Of a DNA stretch of 64,000 nucleotides, positions 38,859 to 47,774 are shown in pieces (positions within the stretch are counted from its first letter, which is position 1; the number at the start of each line of letters is the position of its first letter). Made by a program: the position numbers and the translations under genes. This DNA is from Comamonadaceae bacterium (lineage in GTDB: Bacteria; Pseudomonadota; Gammaproteobacteria; Burkholderiales; Burkholderiaceae_C): assembly GCA_947448735.1 (NCBI GenBank), contig CANFOS010000001.1, positions 248,001 through 312,000 on the forward strand, written 5' to 3'. Below the pieces are notes generated by a model. It had not been told where the DNA came from, made no database searches, and was given only the letters and a program-made list of their open reading frames with translations.

Positions 38859-39656
38859 TTATCCGGCCAGAGCCATCGCCACGCCGCGCTGGGTTTGCAC
38901 GCTGATGATGTTGGCACGGTAGGCGGCTGTGGCATGAATGTCGTGGTTCAGCTCTGAGGCATCAATTTTGACAGCGGCCGCTGCCTCGGGCGTGAAGCTT
39001 TTGTTCAAAGCTGCTTCGAGCCCGCCATGGCGAAACACACCACCGCTTGATGCGCCAGTCACGGCAACCCGAACATCGCCGTCAAACTGAGCGATGAACA
39101 CACCCACCATCGCAAAACGCGAGGCCTGTTGTTTGAACTTCATGTACGCAGCCCGCTTGGGGACAGGAAAGCTGATCGCGGTGATCAGCTCGCCGTCGTT
39201 CAAAGCAGTGGCGAACATGCCTTGAAAAAAGTCCTTGGCTTCAATCTTGCGCGCCGTGGTGTGAATGGTTGCACCGAGCGCCAGCACCGCGCTGGGGTAG
39301 CAGGCAGAAGGGTCGTTGTTGGCAACCGAGCCGCCCATCGTGCCCATGGCGCGCACCATGCGGTCACCGATGTTGCCGGCCAGATGCGCGAGCGCCGGAA
39401 TAGCCGCCATCACATCAGCATTGACGGCCACATCGGCATGGCGCGCCATCGCGCCAATCACGATGCTGTTGCCGTCACGCTTGATGCTCGCCATGTCTTT
39501 GATGCCGCTCAAATCTGCCAGTTTGTCGGGGTTTGACAAGCGCAGCTTCATCGACGCCAGCAGGGTTTGCCCGCCGGCTAATGGCTTGGAACCACCGGCT
39601 GCCAGCTTGGCAGCGTCTTGCACAGTTGCTGGGCGCTCTAAAGTAAATGCGTACAT
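38859..39656 (-). CDS. coxM: Molybdenum hydroxylase FAD-binding subunit (CoxM type)
   Basis: The 265-residue medium subunit carries FAD and passes electrons from the iron-sulfur subunit. FAD-binding motifs are AGGSKPLAGGQTLLASMKLR and TMGGSVANNDPSACYPSAVL. It follows coxL by 15 bases. Sequence and size match the CO dehydrogenase/xanthine dehydrogenase FAD-subunit family. Confidence 0.93.
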   Translation of the reverse strand: MYAFTLERPATVQDAAKLAAGGSKPLAGGQTLLASMKLRLSNPDKLADLSGIKDMASIKRDGNSIVIGAMARHADVAVNADVMAAIPALAHLAGNIGDRMVRAMGTMGGSVANNDPSACYPSAVLALGATIHTTARKIEAKDFFQGMFATALNDGELITAISFPVPKRAAYMKFKQQASRFAMVGVFIAQFDGDVRVAVTGASSGGVFRHGGLEAALNKSFTPEAAAAVKIDASELNHDIHATAAYRANIISVQTQRGVAMALAG

Positions 39657-39671
39657 GCTGTTTGTCCTTTT

Positions 39672-42047
39672 TTAGTGTTTTGCAGACTGAATGGCTTCCC
39701 ACACACGGCCGGGGGTGGCGGGCATGTCAAAGTTGACCACGCCCAGTGGTCTGAGCGCATCCAGCACCGCGTTGATGACCGCTGGCGGTGAGCCGATAGC
39801 GCCGGCCTCGCCGCAGCCCTTGGCACCCAGCGGGTTGTGGCTGCACGGTGTGCACAGGGTGTCCAGTGTGAAGTTGGGCATGTCGTCAGCGCGCGGCATG
39901 GTGTAGTCCATCATCGAGCCAGTCAGCAACTGGCCGGTCTCTTCGTCGTAAACGCAGTTCTCCAGCAGCGCCTGGCCAATGCCCTGCACCAAGCCGCCGT
40001 GCACCTGGCCTTCGACAATCATCGGGTTGATGATGTTGCCAAAGTCATCGACCGCGGTAAAGCGCTCGACCTTGACTGCGCCTGTGGCCGGGTCCACTTC
40101 GACCTCGCAAATGTAGGTGCCTGACGGGAAGGTGAAGTTGGTCGGGTCGTAAAACGCGGTTTCGTTCAGGCCCGGCTCCAGCTTGTCGAGCGGGTAATTG
40201 TGCGGCACATAAGCCGTCAGAGCCACCTGCCCAAAGGTCACTTTCTTGTCGGTGCCCTTGATGGTGAATTCGCCATTGGCAAACTCCACATCGGCGTCGC
40301 TGGCCTCCATCAAGTGCGCGGCAATTTTCTTGGCCTTGGTTTCGATTTTGTCGAGCGCCTTCATGATGGCGGTGCCGCCCACTGACATGGAGCGTGAACC
40401 ATAGGTACCCATGCCAAACGGTACGCGGCCGGTGTCACCGTGAACGATGTCTACCGCATCGACCGAGATGCCCAGGCGCGCGGCCACGACTTGCGCAAAC
40501 GTCGTTTCGTGCCCCTGGCCGTGGCTGTGCGAGCCGGTAAATACCGTGACGCTGCCGGTGGGGTGAACGCGTACTTCACCGCATTCAAACAAACCAGCCC
40601 GCGCGCCCAGTGCGCCAGCAATATTGCTGGGTGCCAGTCCGCAAGCTTCGATGTAGCTGGAGTAACCAACGCCGCGCAGCAAGCCCTTGGCTTTGGACGC
40701 CGCCTGGCGTGCCGGCAAGCCTGCAATGTCGGCCAGCTCATTGGCGCGTGCCAGCAGCGCCGGGAAGTTGCCCACGTCGTACTGCAGCGCCACCGGTGTC
40801 TGGTACGGAAACTCCTGGATGAAGTTGCGGCGGCGAATCTCGTCCTGGCTTAAACCCATCTCCCAGCCTGCACGCGAAATGATGCGCTCCAGCAGGTAGG
40901 TCGCTTCTGGCCTGCCCGCGCCGCGGTATGCATCGACCGGTGCGGTGTTGGTAAACCAGGCATCGACCTCGCAGTAAATCAGCGGCGTGCTGTACTGACC
41001 GGCCAGCAGCGTGGCGTACAAAATGGTCGGCACAGCAGGAGCAAAGGTCGACAAATACGCCCCCATATTGGCGTCGGTGTGCACGCGCAGGGCCAAAAAC
41101 TTGCCCTCTTTGTCAAGCGCCAGCTCGGCGTGACTGGCATGGTCACGGCCATGCGCGTCGCTGACGAAAGCTTCGCTGCGATCGGCCGTCCATTTGATGT
41201 TGCGGTTGAGCTTTTTAGAGGCCCAGACCAGGCACACGTCTTCAGCGTAAAGGTAAATTTTGGAGCCAAATCCGCCGCCCACGTCTGGTGCAATCACACG
41301 CACCTTGTGCTCGGGCAGGCCCATCACAAAGGCGGTCAGCAACAGGCGCTCAACGTGCGGGTTCTGGTTGGCCACATACAGCGTGTAGTCGTCATTGGCG
41401 CGGCTGTAAGCACCAATAGCCGAGCGAGGCTCCATCGCGTTGGGCACCAGGCGGTTGTTGGTCAAGTCGATTTTGGTGACGTGCGCAGCATGGGTAAAAG
41501 CGGCGTCAACCAGCGCCTTGTCGCCAATTGCCCATTTGTAGCAATGGTTGTCAGGTGCGGCTTCGTGCAGTGCCGCCGCTGTTTTGGCTTTGGTGACGTT
41601 GACGACGGCGCTCAATACCTCGTAGTCCACCTCGACCAGTTCAGCTGCGTTTTTGGCCTGCTCCAGTGTTTCAGCCACCACCATGGCCACATGGTCGCCC
41701 ACATAGCGCACCTTGCCTTGCGCAAGAATGGGGTGCGGCGGCTCTTTCATCGGGTTGCCGTCGGTAGAAGTAATGCCCCAGCCGCAGGGCAGCCCGTTGA
41801 TCTTGTCGTTGGCGACATCGGCGCCGACAAAAATATCGAGCACACCCGGTGCGGCTTTGGCCGCTGCAAGGTTGATGCTGTTGATGTTGGCGTGTGCGTG
41901 TGGTGAACGCACAAACACCGCGTAGCTCTGGTTGGCGAGCGTGATGTCGTCGGTGTACTGGCCGCCGCCAGTCAAGAAACGGTAGTCCTCTTTACGACGG
42001 ACTGGAACGCCAATGTTTGGCAAATTAACGAAGTCGGGTGCGCCCAT
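39672..42047 (-). CDS. coxL: Molybdopterin-binding large subunit, form II CoxL type
   Basis: The 791-residue catalytic subunit of a molybdenum hydroxylase has two molybdopterin domains. The active-site loop reads [15 protein letters not shown], the form II signature (AYRGAGR); form I CO dehydrogenases have AYRCSFR there. Cofactor-contact segments [16 protein letters not shown] and the Glu near the C-terminus in [14 protein letters not shown] are present. Form II enzymes are linked to CO oxidation in some bacteria but may use other substrates, so the physiological reaction is uncertain. Gene order coxS-L-M differs from the M-S-L order of classic form I clusters. Confidence 0.92.
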   Translation of the reverse strand: MGAPDFVNLPNIGVPVRRKEDYRFLTGGGQYTDDITLANQSYAVFVRSPHAHANINSINLAAAKAAPGVLDIFVGADVANDKINGLPCGWGITSTDGNPMKEPPHPILAQGKVRYVGDHVAMVVAETLEQAKNAAELVEVDYEVLSAVVNVTKAKTAAALHEAAPDNHCYKWAIGDKALVDAAFTHAAHVTKIDLTNNRLVPNAMEPRSAIGAYSRANDDYTLYVANQNPHVERLLLTAFVMGLPEHKVRVIAPDVGGGFGSKIYLYAEDVCLVWASKKLNRNIKWTADRSEAFVSDAHGRDHASHAELALDKEGKFLALRVHTDANMGAYLSTFAPAVPTILYATLLAGQYSTPLIYCEVDAWFTNTAPVDAYRGAGRPEATYLLERIISRAGWEMGLSQDEIRRRNFIQEFPYQTPVALQYDVGNFPALLARANELADIAGLPARQAASKAKGLLRGVGYSSYIEACGLAPSNIAGALGARAGLFECGEVRVHPTGSVTVFTGSHSHGQGHETTFAQVVAARLGISVDAVDIVHGDTGRVPFGMGTYGSRSMSVGGTAIMKALDKIETKAKKIAAHLMEASDADVEFANGEFTIKGTDKKVTFGQVALTAYVPHNYPLDKLEPGLNETAFYDPTNFTFPSGTYICEVEVDPATGAVKVERFTAVDDFGNIINPMIVEGQVHGGLVQGIGQALLENCVYDEETGQLLTGSMMDYTMPRADDMPNFTLDTLCTPCSHNPLGAKGCGEAGAIGSPPAVINAVLDALRPLGVVNFDMPATPGRVWEAIQSAKH

Positions 42048-42077
42048 GATGTGCTCCTGATGTGGCTATAACTTGAA

Positions 42078-42545
42078 TCAAGCGGCCATGGCGGCAGCGC
42101 CAGTGCGCACCGCTTTGACGATATTTTGATAACCCGTGCAACGGCAAATATTGCCTTCCAGGTGCTCGCGGATTTCACTCTCGCTGGCCTTGGGGTGATG
42201 CCGGCACAAATCAACCGCGCTCATCACCATGCCGGTGGTGCAAAAGCCGCATTGCAGGCCGTGACATTCTTTAAAAGCCGCTTGCATCGGGTGCATGGTG
42301 CCGTCTTTGGCCGCCAGGCCTTCAATGGTGGTGATGTCAGCGCCCTGCGCCTGCGCGGCCAGCACATTGCATGACTTGACTGCGCGGCCATTCATGATGA
42401 CGGTACAGGCGCCGCACTGGGCGGTGTCGCAACCTACATGGGTGCCAGTGAGCAATAGCTTTTCGCGCAGTGCCTGCACCAGCAGCGTGTTGTCGGGCAT
42501 GTCAATGTGGGCCGCTTTGCCATTGACGGTAAACTGAACTTGCAT
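42078..42545 (-). CDS. coxS: Molybdenum hydroxylase 2Fe-2S subunit (CoxS type)
   Basis: The 155-residue small subunit binds two [2Fe-2S] clusters. Cluster II motif THVGCDTAQCGACTVIMNG and cluster I motifs GLQCGFCTTGMVMS and GNICRCTGYQNIVKAV show all eight cysteine ligands. It is the first gene of the operon coxS-L-M-D-E-G-xdhC, transcribed leftwards from the region shared with the GAF/Fis regulator. Confidence 0.95.
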   Translation of the reverse strand: MQVQFTVNGKAAHIDMPDNTLLVQALREKLLLTGTHVGCDTAQCGACTVIMNGRAVKSCNVLAAQAQGADITTIEGLAAKDGTMHPMQAAFKECHGLQCGFCTTGMVMSAVDLCRHHPKASESEIREHLEGNICRCTGYQNIVKAVRTGAAAMAA

Positions 42546-42635
42546 GGCTGTGTCTCCTGTGGGCTGTTAAGTAAGCGAAGCTGATAAACCCCTGATTATT
42601 TGGGTGCCGGTCTTGTCATGGCCTAGGTTAAACCC

Positions 42636-42650
42636 TTGGCAACTTGCCAA
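42636..42650. promoter_or_regulatory. Palindromic candidate operator in the coxS/regulator intergenic region
   Basis: TTGGCAA C TTGCCAA is a 15-base perfect inverted repeat between the divergent cox operon and the Fis-type regulator gene. It is 90 bases from the coxS start and 55 from the preferred regulator start. A Fis-type HTH dimer would recognise such a site, so autoregulation and cox control are plausible. Confidence 0.5.
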
Positions 42651-42704
42651 AGTCTGGGATATTCTCAAAATGCAACAGTATTGACCGACCAAGACGGCGC
42701 CATC

Positions 42705-43859
42705 ATGTCCCCCATGTCATCTCTGACCCACAGCACAGCCGACGCGCGCTTGCAGCAGATTGCGCTGACGCGTCAGGCGCTGCTGCATGATGGCAAAGCC
42801 ATGACCGACAACGGCAGCCAGAGCTGGATAGAAAGGTCATGGCAGCGCGCTTTGGCCAGCGGCAAAAGGCCAGACCAAGCCGTGATCTTTGACGTGATTT
42901 CGCCCAGCGCCATGCGGCGGGTCAAGGATGAGCACCACGCCCTGGTTCGCACCGCCCGGCCGGTGCTGGAAAGCCTGAGTCAGGCCATTGCCAGCACCCG
43001 TTATTTTGCAATTTTGACGGACGCGCAAGGCGTGGTCATTGACGCCCAGGGCGCGATTGACCGCAGTGACCGGCGGGCCGATCTCATCACCCGCATTGGC
43101 ACCGACCTGTCTGAGCGCGCTTTGGCCACCACCGCCATCAGCGCGGCACTGACCGAATTGCAACCGGTCTGGCTACACCGGGGAGAGCACTTTTTTGATA
43201 CGAATTCGGTTTACAGCTGTGCGGGCGCGCCGCTCTTTGGCACAGATGGCAAATGCATCGGCATGCTGGACCTGACAGGCATTGAAACCGCTGAGCGACC
43301 CGAGCTCAAGCACCTGGTGGCGCAGTCAGCCCGCAGCATTGAAAATGCCCTCACCCTGAGCCACCTCAAAAGCGCGCAGGACCTGCTGGTTCGCCTGAAC
43401 TGGCCGGGCCGCAGCCTGGGTGACGAAACCGACGGCTTGGTCTGCCTGAATGCCGATGGTTATGTGACGGCAGCCAACCAGATGGCGCGGCTCATGCTGC
43501 CGCAGCTCATGCCGCAGCTACCGCAGCAGCCGCTGCACGCCAGCGACCTGTTTGCCATCTCCCCGGACATGCTGTTTGATGCAGCGCGCAAGCCCCGGCA
43601 GACCAACGCCCTGGAGGTACCGTTATGGACAGGCCTGCGGCTGCACGCCCTACTCGTAGCGGGGGGTCAGGCTGCACCGATGCATGTTCGGCCGACAGCA
43701 GCAACACATGCGCCGCCCCCCTTGAAAGACATTGAAACCGCCTTGATTCGCCAAGCGGTTGAGGACGCGGGCGGCAATGTCATGCAGGCGGCCAAAGCTT
43801 TGGGCATCAGCCGCGCCACCGTTTACAGGCGCTTGGGCTCAAACCTGAAGCAGCGCTAG
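42705..43859 (+). CDS. GAF domain / Fis-type HTH regulator lacking the AAA+ domain
   Basis: The protein resembles AcoR-type activators at both ends. The N-terminal half has the helical segment SWIERSWQRALASGKRPDQA and a GAF-like sensory domain (ARPVLESLSQAIAST; GAPLFGTDGKCIGMLDLTGI). The C-terminal 40 residues are a Fis HTH (AVEDAGGNVMQAAKALGISR). The central sigma-54-interacting AAA+ domain of about 230 residues is absent: no Walker A or GAFTGA motif lies between. At 384 residues (ATG 42705; a TTG at 42636 is unlikely) it cannot activate sigma-54 promoters in the usual way. Its divergent placement makes it the likely cox regulator. Confidence 0.88.
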   Translation: MSPMSSLTHSTADARLQQIALTRQALLHDGKAMTDNGSQSWIERSWQRALASGKRPDQAVIFDVISPSAMRRVKDEHHALVRTARPVLESLSQAIASTRYFAILTDAQGVVIDAQGAIDRSDRRADLITRIGTDLSERALATTAISAALTELQPVWLHRGEHFFDTNSVYSCAGAPLFGTDGKCIGMLDLTGIETAERPELKHLVAQSARSIENALTLSHLKSAQDLLVRLNWPGRSLGDETDGLVCLNADGYVTAANQMARLMLPQLMPQLPQQPLHASDLFAISPDMLFDAARKPRQTNALEVPLWTGLRLHALLVAGGQAAPMHVRPTAATHAPPPLKDIETALIRQAVEDAGGNVMQAAKALGISRATVYRRLGSNLKQR

Positions 43860-43872
43860 GCAACAAAAGCCA

Positions 43873-44373
43873 TCAATGCTTGTGGTCTGACGCTTTGCCA
43901 GGCGCAGCAGGCGCGGCAGGCGCGCTAGGGGCGACGTTACTGACAGGCAAGCTCAGTTCCATTTTGCTTTCAGCGCCCTTGGCATCTTTGAAAACCAGCG
44001 TCATGGCGACTTTGCTGTCTTTGACCAAAGGCTGCTTTAAATCCATCAGCATGACGTGGTAACCACCAGGTTTGAGTTCGACGGCCTTGCCTGCGGGCAA
44101 GTCAAGCAACGGCAGCGCGCGCATTTTCATCACATCGCCCTCCATCTTCATCTCATGCACCTCGCCCACGCCCGCCACGGGCGACGACACGCCGACAAGT
44201 TTGGCACCGTCTTTGGCGGTGATTTTCATGAAGGCACCCGTGCCCTTTTGGCCCGGCACGGTGCTGCGCACCCAGGCGTCTTTGACCTCGACGTTGGCGC
44301 TGGGCGTTTGGGCATAGGCCAGACTGGCCAAGCTGGCGATCAGGACGAGGGATGTGGATTTGAAAAGTGTCAT
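43873..44373 (-). CDS. PCu(A)C-type periplasmic copper chaperone
   Basis: The 166-residue secreted protein (signal MTLFKSTSLVLIASLASLAYA) has the PCuAC fold that carries Cu(I) to cytochrome oxidase. The copper ligands follow the usual pattern: His-Glu-Met-Lys-Met (VHEMKMEGDVMKMRALP) and, about 20 residues later, YHVMLMDLKQPL. The C-terminus is Ala/Pro-rich and ends in DHKH, an extra metal-binding tail. Last gene in the copper group, 26 bases after the YcnI-like gene. Confidence 0.93.
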   Translation of the reverse strand: MTLFKSTSLVLIASLASLAYAQTPSANVEVKDAWVRSTVPGQKGTGAFMKITAKDGAKLVGVSSPVAGVGEVHEMKMEGDVMKMRALPLLDLPAGKAVELKPGGYHVMLMDLKQPLVKDSKVAMTLVFKDAKGAESKMELSLPVSNVAPSAPAAPAAPGKASDHKH

Positions 44374-44399
44374 GGTGTGCTTTCAGAGTGGCTAAAAAA

Positions 44400-44927
44400 T
44401 CAGTGTTTGTGTTCGGCGGGTGCGCTTGTCATCGGTGCTTGCGGCGCGACCACCTCAAGCAGAGCCGCCGGGGTCTTGAGCCCTTTGGTGGAGCTGCCTG
44501 TTGCGGGTATGTCGGCCCAATTGTTGCTGCTTTTGCTGACGCCGTCGTCGCAAGTTTGCATCACCTTGAACCAAAGCGGGCCAGCCGCATCAGGCAACTT
44601 GCCGCGCAAGATGAACTCATCAACATGCGCGTCTGGCAGCGCAGCCTCTTTGCTGGCAGCAGTCCATGTGACAGCCGTGTTGCCTTGCGAGCTGATCGTC
44701 CAGCCAGCCTTGGCAAAAGGCTTAGCGCCTTGAAAACCTGGCGGAATCTGCACTGCAATGGCCGTGGTGGGCGCGCCATTACAGCCATGGCCCACCTGAA
44801 AAACAGCCTTGTAGCTGCTGCCCGCTGGAGCCGATTTATTTTCTAAAACGACATGAGGAAAAGAGGCTAGAGGCCAACAAATAAGGGCGCAAGTAGCTAT
44901 TACTTTCGTAGTATTGATTGATTTCAT
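44400..44927 (-). CDS. YcnI-family (DUF1775) copper-binding protein
   Basis: The 175-residue exported protein matches the YcnI/DUF1775 family, which binds Cu(II) through an N-terminal His brace exposed after signal cleavage. HVVLENKSAPAGSSYKAVFQ begins with the His expected after cleavage at SFP/HVV, and Trp/Glu residues of the site follow. The C-terminus ends PAEHKH. The hydrophobic core of the signal peptide (VIATCALICWPLAS, residues 9-22) is encoded by a copy of the dispersed repeat. Operon: DUF2946, TonB receptor, YcnI, PCuAC. Confidence 0.9.
   Translation of the reverse strand: MKSINTTKVIATCALICWPLASFPHVVLENKSAPAGSSYKAVFQVGHGCNGAPTTAIAVQIPPGFQGAKPFAKAGWTISSQGNTAVTWTAASKEAALPDAHVDEFILRGKLPDAAGPLWFKVMQTCDDGVSKSSNNWADIPATGSSTKGLKTPAALLEVVAPQAPMTSAPAEHKH
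44863..44908 (-). repeat. Dispersed ~50-bp repeat, copy F (within the YcnI signal peptide)
   Basis: On the minus strand AATAGCTACTTGCGCCC, TTATTTGTTGGCC and TCTAGCCTCTTTT match the repeat blocks TAGCTNCTTGCGCCC, ATTGGGCC and TAGAGCCT. Read in frame it encodes the h-region of the exported copper protein. Confidence 0.75.
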
Positions 44928-44945
44928 GAGTGGACTCTTTCAGTT

Positions 44946-47288
44946 TTACAAGGCAAATTTAATTTCGGTCATCAAGGTGCGCTGGGGGTACTGGTGATAG
45001 TTCCAATACTTGTAGTTGTTCAGGTTGTCGATCCCAAGGGCCAGGTTGACCTGTTTGTTGAGCTGGTAACGAACCCGCACATCGGCAGTGATGTATTTGC
45101 TGGCAGCGGTGTAGGCAAAGCCATTGATGTCGGCATTGTTGAGGGTTGAATATTGAGGCCCGCTGTAACGCACGCCCAGGCTGGTTGTCCATTGCGGATC
45201 AAACCGGTAGCTGGCCAAAGCTGTCGCACGCCACACTGGCACGCGTGGCTGGTACTTGCCGATCGTGTCACCAGCAACCGTGACAAAGCCTGCGTTTTCC
45301 TTGATGCGCGAGTTGGCATAGGTGACGCTACCGCTCAAGTCCAGACCTTTTTTAAACACATCGTTACCGCTGTACGCCAGCTCAAGCCCATTGGTTTGAA
45401 TGCGGCCCACGTTTTGCACTCGGGTGATGTTGGCATTGGCCGCTGCATCAAACGTGGTTTGTGAATACAGCGAGTCGCGTGTGTTTTCGGTGAAGAAGGT
45501 CCAGCGCAGCAGACCACTGCCGATATCCTTTTCAGCCGACAGCTCAGTCGTCCATGACTTTTCTGGCCGCAAGTTTGGGTCGTTGACAAACTGCGAGTTA
45601 ACCGTGGCTGTGGCACCATAAAGCTCATTGACCGTCGGAAAGCGCACAGAACGCCCAGTTGAGGCTTTAAGCACCGTGTCGCTTGACCATTGGTACGACA
45701 ACGCTGCCTTGGGTGACACCGCATTCAAACTGCGCGCCGAATAAGCCGTGTTGGCGGCATTGCCCACACCAAAGTTGGTAAAGCCGCTGTTGGCCGTCCA
45801 GTTCTCTAGGCGCGCGCCCAGCACGGTCTTCCACTTCGGCGCAAAGGCCCAAGTGTCTTGCGCATACAGGCTGCGCAACAGGGTTCTGCCGCCCACATCG
45901 TTGGCCACCGTATCCGGCCCATCTGTCAAATAATTGCCCGTGATGTTGCTTTTCAAAATACGCAGCTTGTAGGCGTCTTGCTGGTAGCCAAAGTCAACGA
46001 TGTGCGGGCCCTTCACACCATCAGGTCGCCAGGTGCCTTTGAGTGCCAGAGTGTTCCAGCCAGTGCCGTTTTGGTCGGTCAGCGTTCCAGCGCCCCCTGT
46101 GACGGAACCGGGTTGAACCGTGGTTGCTGCACGCGCCTGGTCTTTGCTGTAGTTGTAAAGGCTGGCAGCAACCTCCCAGTCAAATACACCCTGGGTGTTT
46201 GACTTGACCGACAAGCCGTGCATGACATGTTCCAGCGATTCGTTGGCGACGCCAAAGTCGCTTGCAGCCAGCGCATAGCCTTTGCCATCAATGTTGACGT
46301 TGCCGCTGTACACCAGGTTACCCGCTGCATTGCGCAGGTAGCTTTGCGAACGGTTCTCGCTGGTGTTTTGCCAGTAGCCCAGCGTGTAGCTGGCCCGCAC
46401 CGTGGGTGAAAAGTCATACGCCAGCTTGACCTTGGCGTGGTCTTGTATGGTTTTGTATTGGGTGGAGCCGCCCAAGATCACAATGGGCGCGTTGTTGGGG
46501 TTGAGACCCGCCACGGCACCCGTCACGACCTGTGCGCCCACGGCGGGCGCGGTCCCTGCACTGACCAGACGCGCGGGAAACACCAGCGGCTGGCTACTGC
46601 TGCTGGTGCGGTTGACGTTGGCAAACCACGACCAGTCGCCGTTTTTATTGCCCAGTGATGCGCTTGCCTGGGAGCCGCCGTAATGGGCGTCGGTGCCGTA
46701 GAGTTTGAAGTTTTGCGTGTAGCCAGTGATCTTGGCATGCGCTTCAAACTGCTTGGGCATGCGGGTCACGTAGTCAACGACGGCGCCCACCGAGTTGCCT
46801 GCATAGGCGGCAGAAAACGGGCCATACAGCACGTCAACCCGCTCAATTTCTTCAGGCGTGACCAGCCCCCAGCGCGGCGCGTAGGTTGCACCGTTGCCCA
46901 GGTAGTTCGACAGCAAAATGCCGTCGGCATACACCATCGACCGGGCAGAGTTGCCTGTGCCCGATGCGCGGCTGGACAGCACCGCATGGTTGTAGTCGCC
47001 GATGTAACGCTTCCTCACCAGCAAGCTGGGGAAGTACTTGAGAGCGTCTTCGCTGTCGGTGGCGTTGATGGTTTGCTCAATCTGCTCTTTGGTCACGCCC
47101 TCGATGGTGGTGGGGATTTGTGTGGGTAGGGAGGTCGGCTGGCCGCTGTTGATGGTGACCACTCCCAGGGTTTTGGCGGGGCCATCGGCTAGCGATGCAG
47201 CGGGACTCTGGGCCAGTGCTTGCATGCTGGCGAACATGGCCGCAGCCACTGCACTAAGTTGAAAGGCAAAACGATGTTGGGTTTTCAT
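44946..47288 (-). CDS. TonB-dependent outer-membrane receptor (probably copper-related)
   Basis: The 780-residue receptor starts at ATG 47288 with signal peptide MKTQHRFAFQLSAVAAAMFA; the longer frame to 47357 adds an implausible leader. A plug domain (SEDALKYFPSLLVRKRYIGD; YADGILLSNYLG) precedes a 22-strand barrel ending in a C-terminal aromatic-type strand (RTLMTEIKFAL). The gene is flanked by DUF2946, YcnI and PCuAC genes, a set seen in copper-uptake loci, so a copper complex is the likely ligand. That is inference from context; no ligand signature is visible. Confidence 0.92.
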   Translation of the reverse strand: MKTQHRFAFQLSAVAAAMFASMQALAQSPAASLADGPAKTLGVVTINSGQPTSLPTQIPTTIEGVTKEQIEQTINATDSEDALKYFPSLLVRKRYIGDYNHAVLSSRASGTGNSARSMVYADGILLSNYLGNGATYAPRWGLVTPEEIERVDVLYGPFSAAYAGNSVGAVVDYVTRMPKQFEAHAKITGYTQNFKLYGTDAHYGGSQASASLGNKNGDWSWFANVNRTSSSSQPLVFPARLVSAGTAPAVGAQVVTGAVAGLNPNNAPIVILGGSTQYKTIQDHAKVKLAYDFSPTVRASYTLGYWQNTSENRSQSYLRNAAGNLVYSGNVNIDGKGYALAASDFGVANESLEHVMHGLSVKSNTQGVFDWEVAASLYNYSKDQARAATTVQPGSVTGGAGTLTDQNGTGWNTLALKGTWRPDGVKGPHIVDFGYQQDAYKLRILKSNITGNYLTDGPDTVANDVGGRTLLRSLYAQDTWAFAPKWKTVLGARLENWTANSGFTNFGVGNAANTAYSARSLNAVSPKAALSYQWSSDTVLKASTGRSVRFPTVNELYGATATVNSQFVNDPNLRPEKSWTTELSAEKDIGSGLLRWTFFTENTRDSLYSQTTFDAAANANITRVQNVGRIQTNGLELAYSGNDVFKKGLDLSGSVTYANSRIKENAGFVTVAGDTIGKYQPRVPVWRATALASYRFDPQWTTSLGVRYSGPQYSTLNNADINGFAYTAASKYITADVRVRYQLNKQVNLALGIDNLNNYKYWNYHQYPQRTLMTEIKFAL

Positions 47289-47384
47289 GAAATCTGCACA
47301 TTGAAAGAAACAGGACGCACGCTGGCTAATAAGCCAACGCACAAGACTCAAGCCCAATCACTTGGGAGCCTGAGAGGTTTCAGT

Positions 47385-47747
47385 TCAAAGTGCAGGGGGG
47401 CCGCGGCTGGGCGGCAGGCCGCTGATACGAGCGGCTAAATCAAACGGTAAATCAATACCAGCGACCTGCTGGCTTGGCTGGCTAGGCAGGGTTTGGGCGG
47501 TGAAAGCTGGCAGAACCAGAGCAAAAGAGCCGCACAAGTCGCAGTGGGATCCCGCTGGGGCAACGTCACCGGCCATGTTGGCAGCCGTGTTGACCAAGCA
47601 AAGCCCGCCCAGCTTGCCGGTACGCACCTCTTCGGCCAGCATGGACGCAGGCGCTACCAAGGCCGACAACACCGCCAAAAAACTCAGGAAAGCGGCAAAG
47701 CGCCGCCACAAAGGCAGGGTTGCTGAAGTTGACAAGCGGTGAGACAC
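47385..47747 (-). CDS. DUF2946 family protein (small copper-locus protein)
   Basis: The 120-residue protein has an N-terminal hydrophobic segment (FAAFLSFLAVLSALVAPASM) and a central HCDLCG motif that resembles the CxxC of DUF2946 proteins, commonly encoded beside copper TonB receptors. The C-terminal Pro/Arg-rich tail (ISGLPPSRGPPAL) also fits. Likely periplasmic, first gene of the copper group, with about 97 bases to the receptor start. Confidence 0.75.
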   Translation of the reverse strand: MSHRLSTSATLPLWRRFAAFLSFLAVLSALVAPASMLAEEVRTGKLGGLCLVNTAANMAGDVAPAGSHCDLCGSFALVLPAFTAQTLPSQPSQQVAGIDLPFDLAARISGLPPSRGPPAL

Positions 47748-47774
47748 AGGTGAATTATAGAAGGCCGGAAGAGC

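Noticed and set aside
42546..42704. Sigma-54 (-24/-12) promoter for the cox operon
   Set aside because: TTGGCAAGTTGCC looks similar, but the GG to GC spacing is 6 and not 10 bases. The sequence is better read as a palindromic operator.
47289..47384. Cobalamin riboswitch upstream of the TonB receptor
   Set aside because: No B12-box-like GCCACTG segment or expected stem set; the region is also too short.
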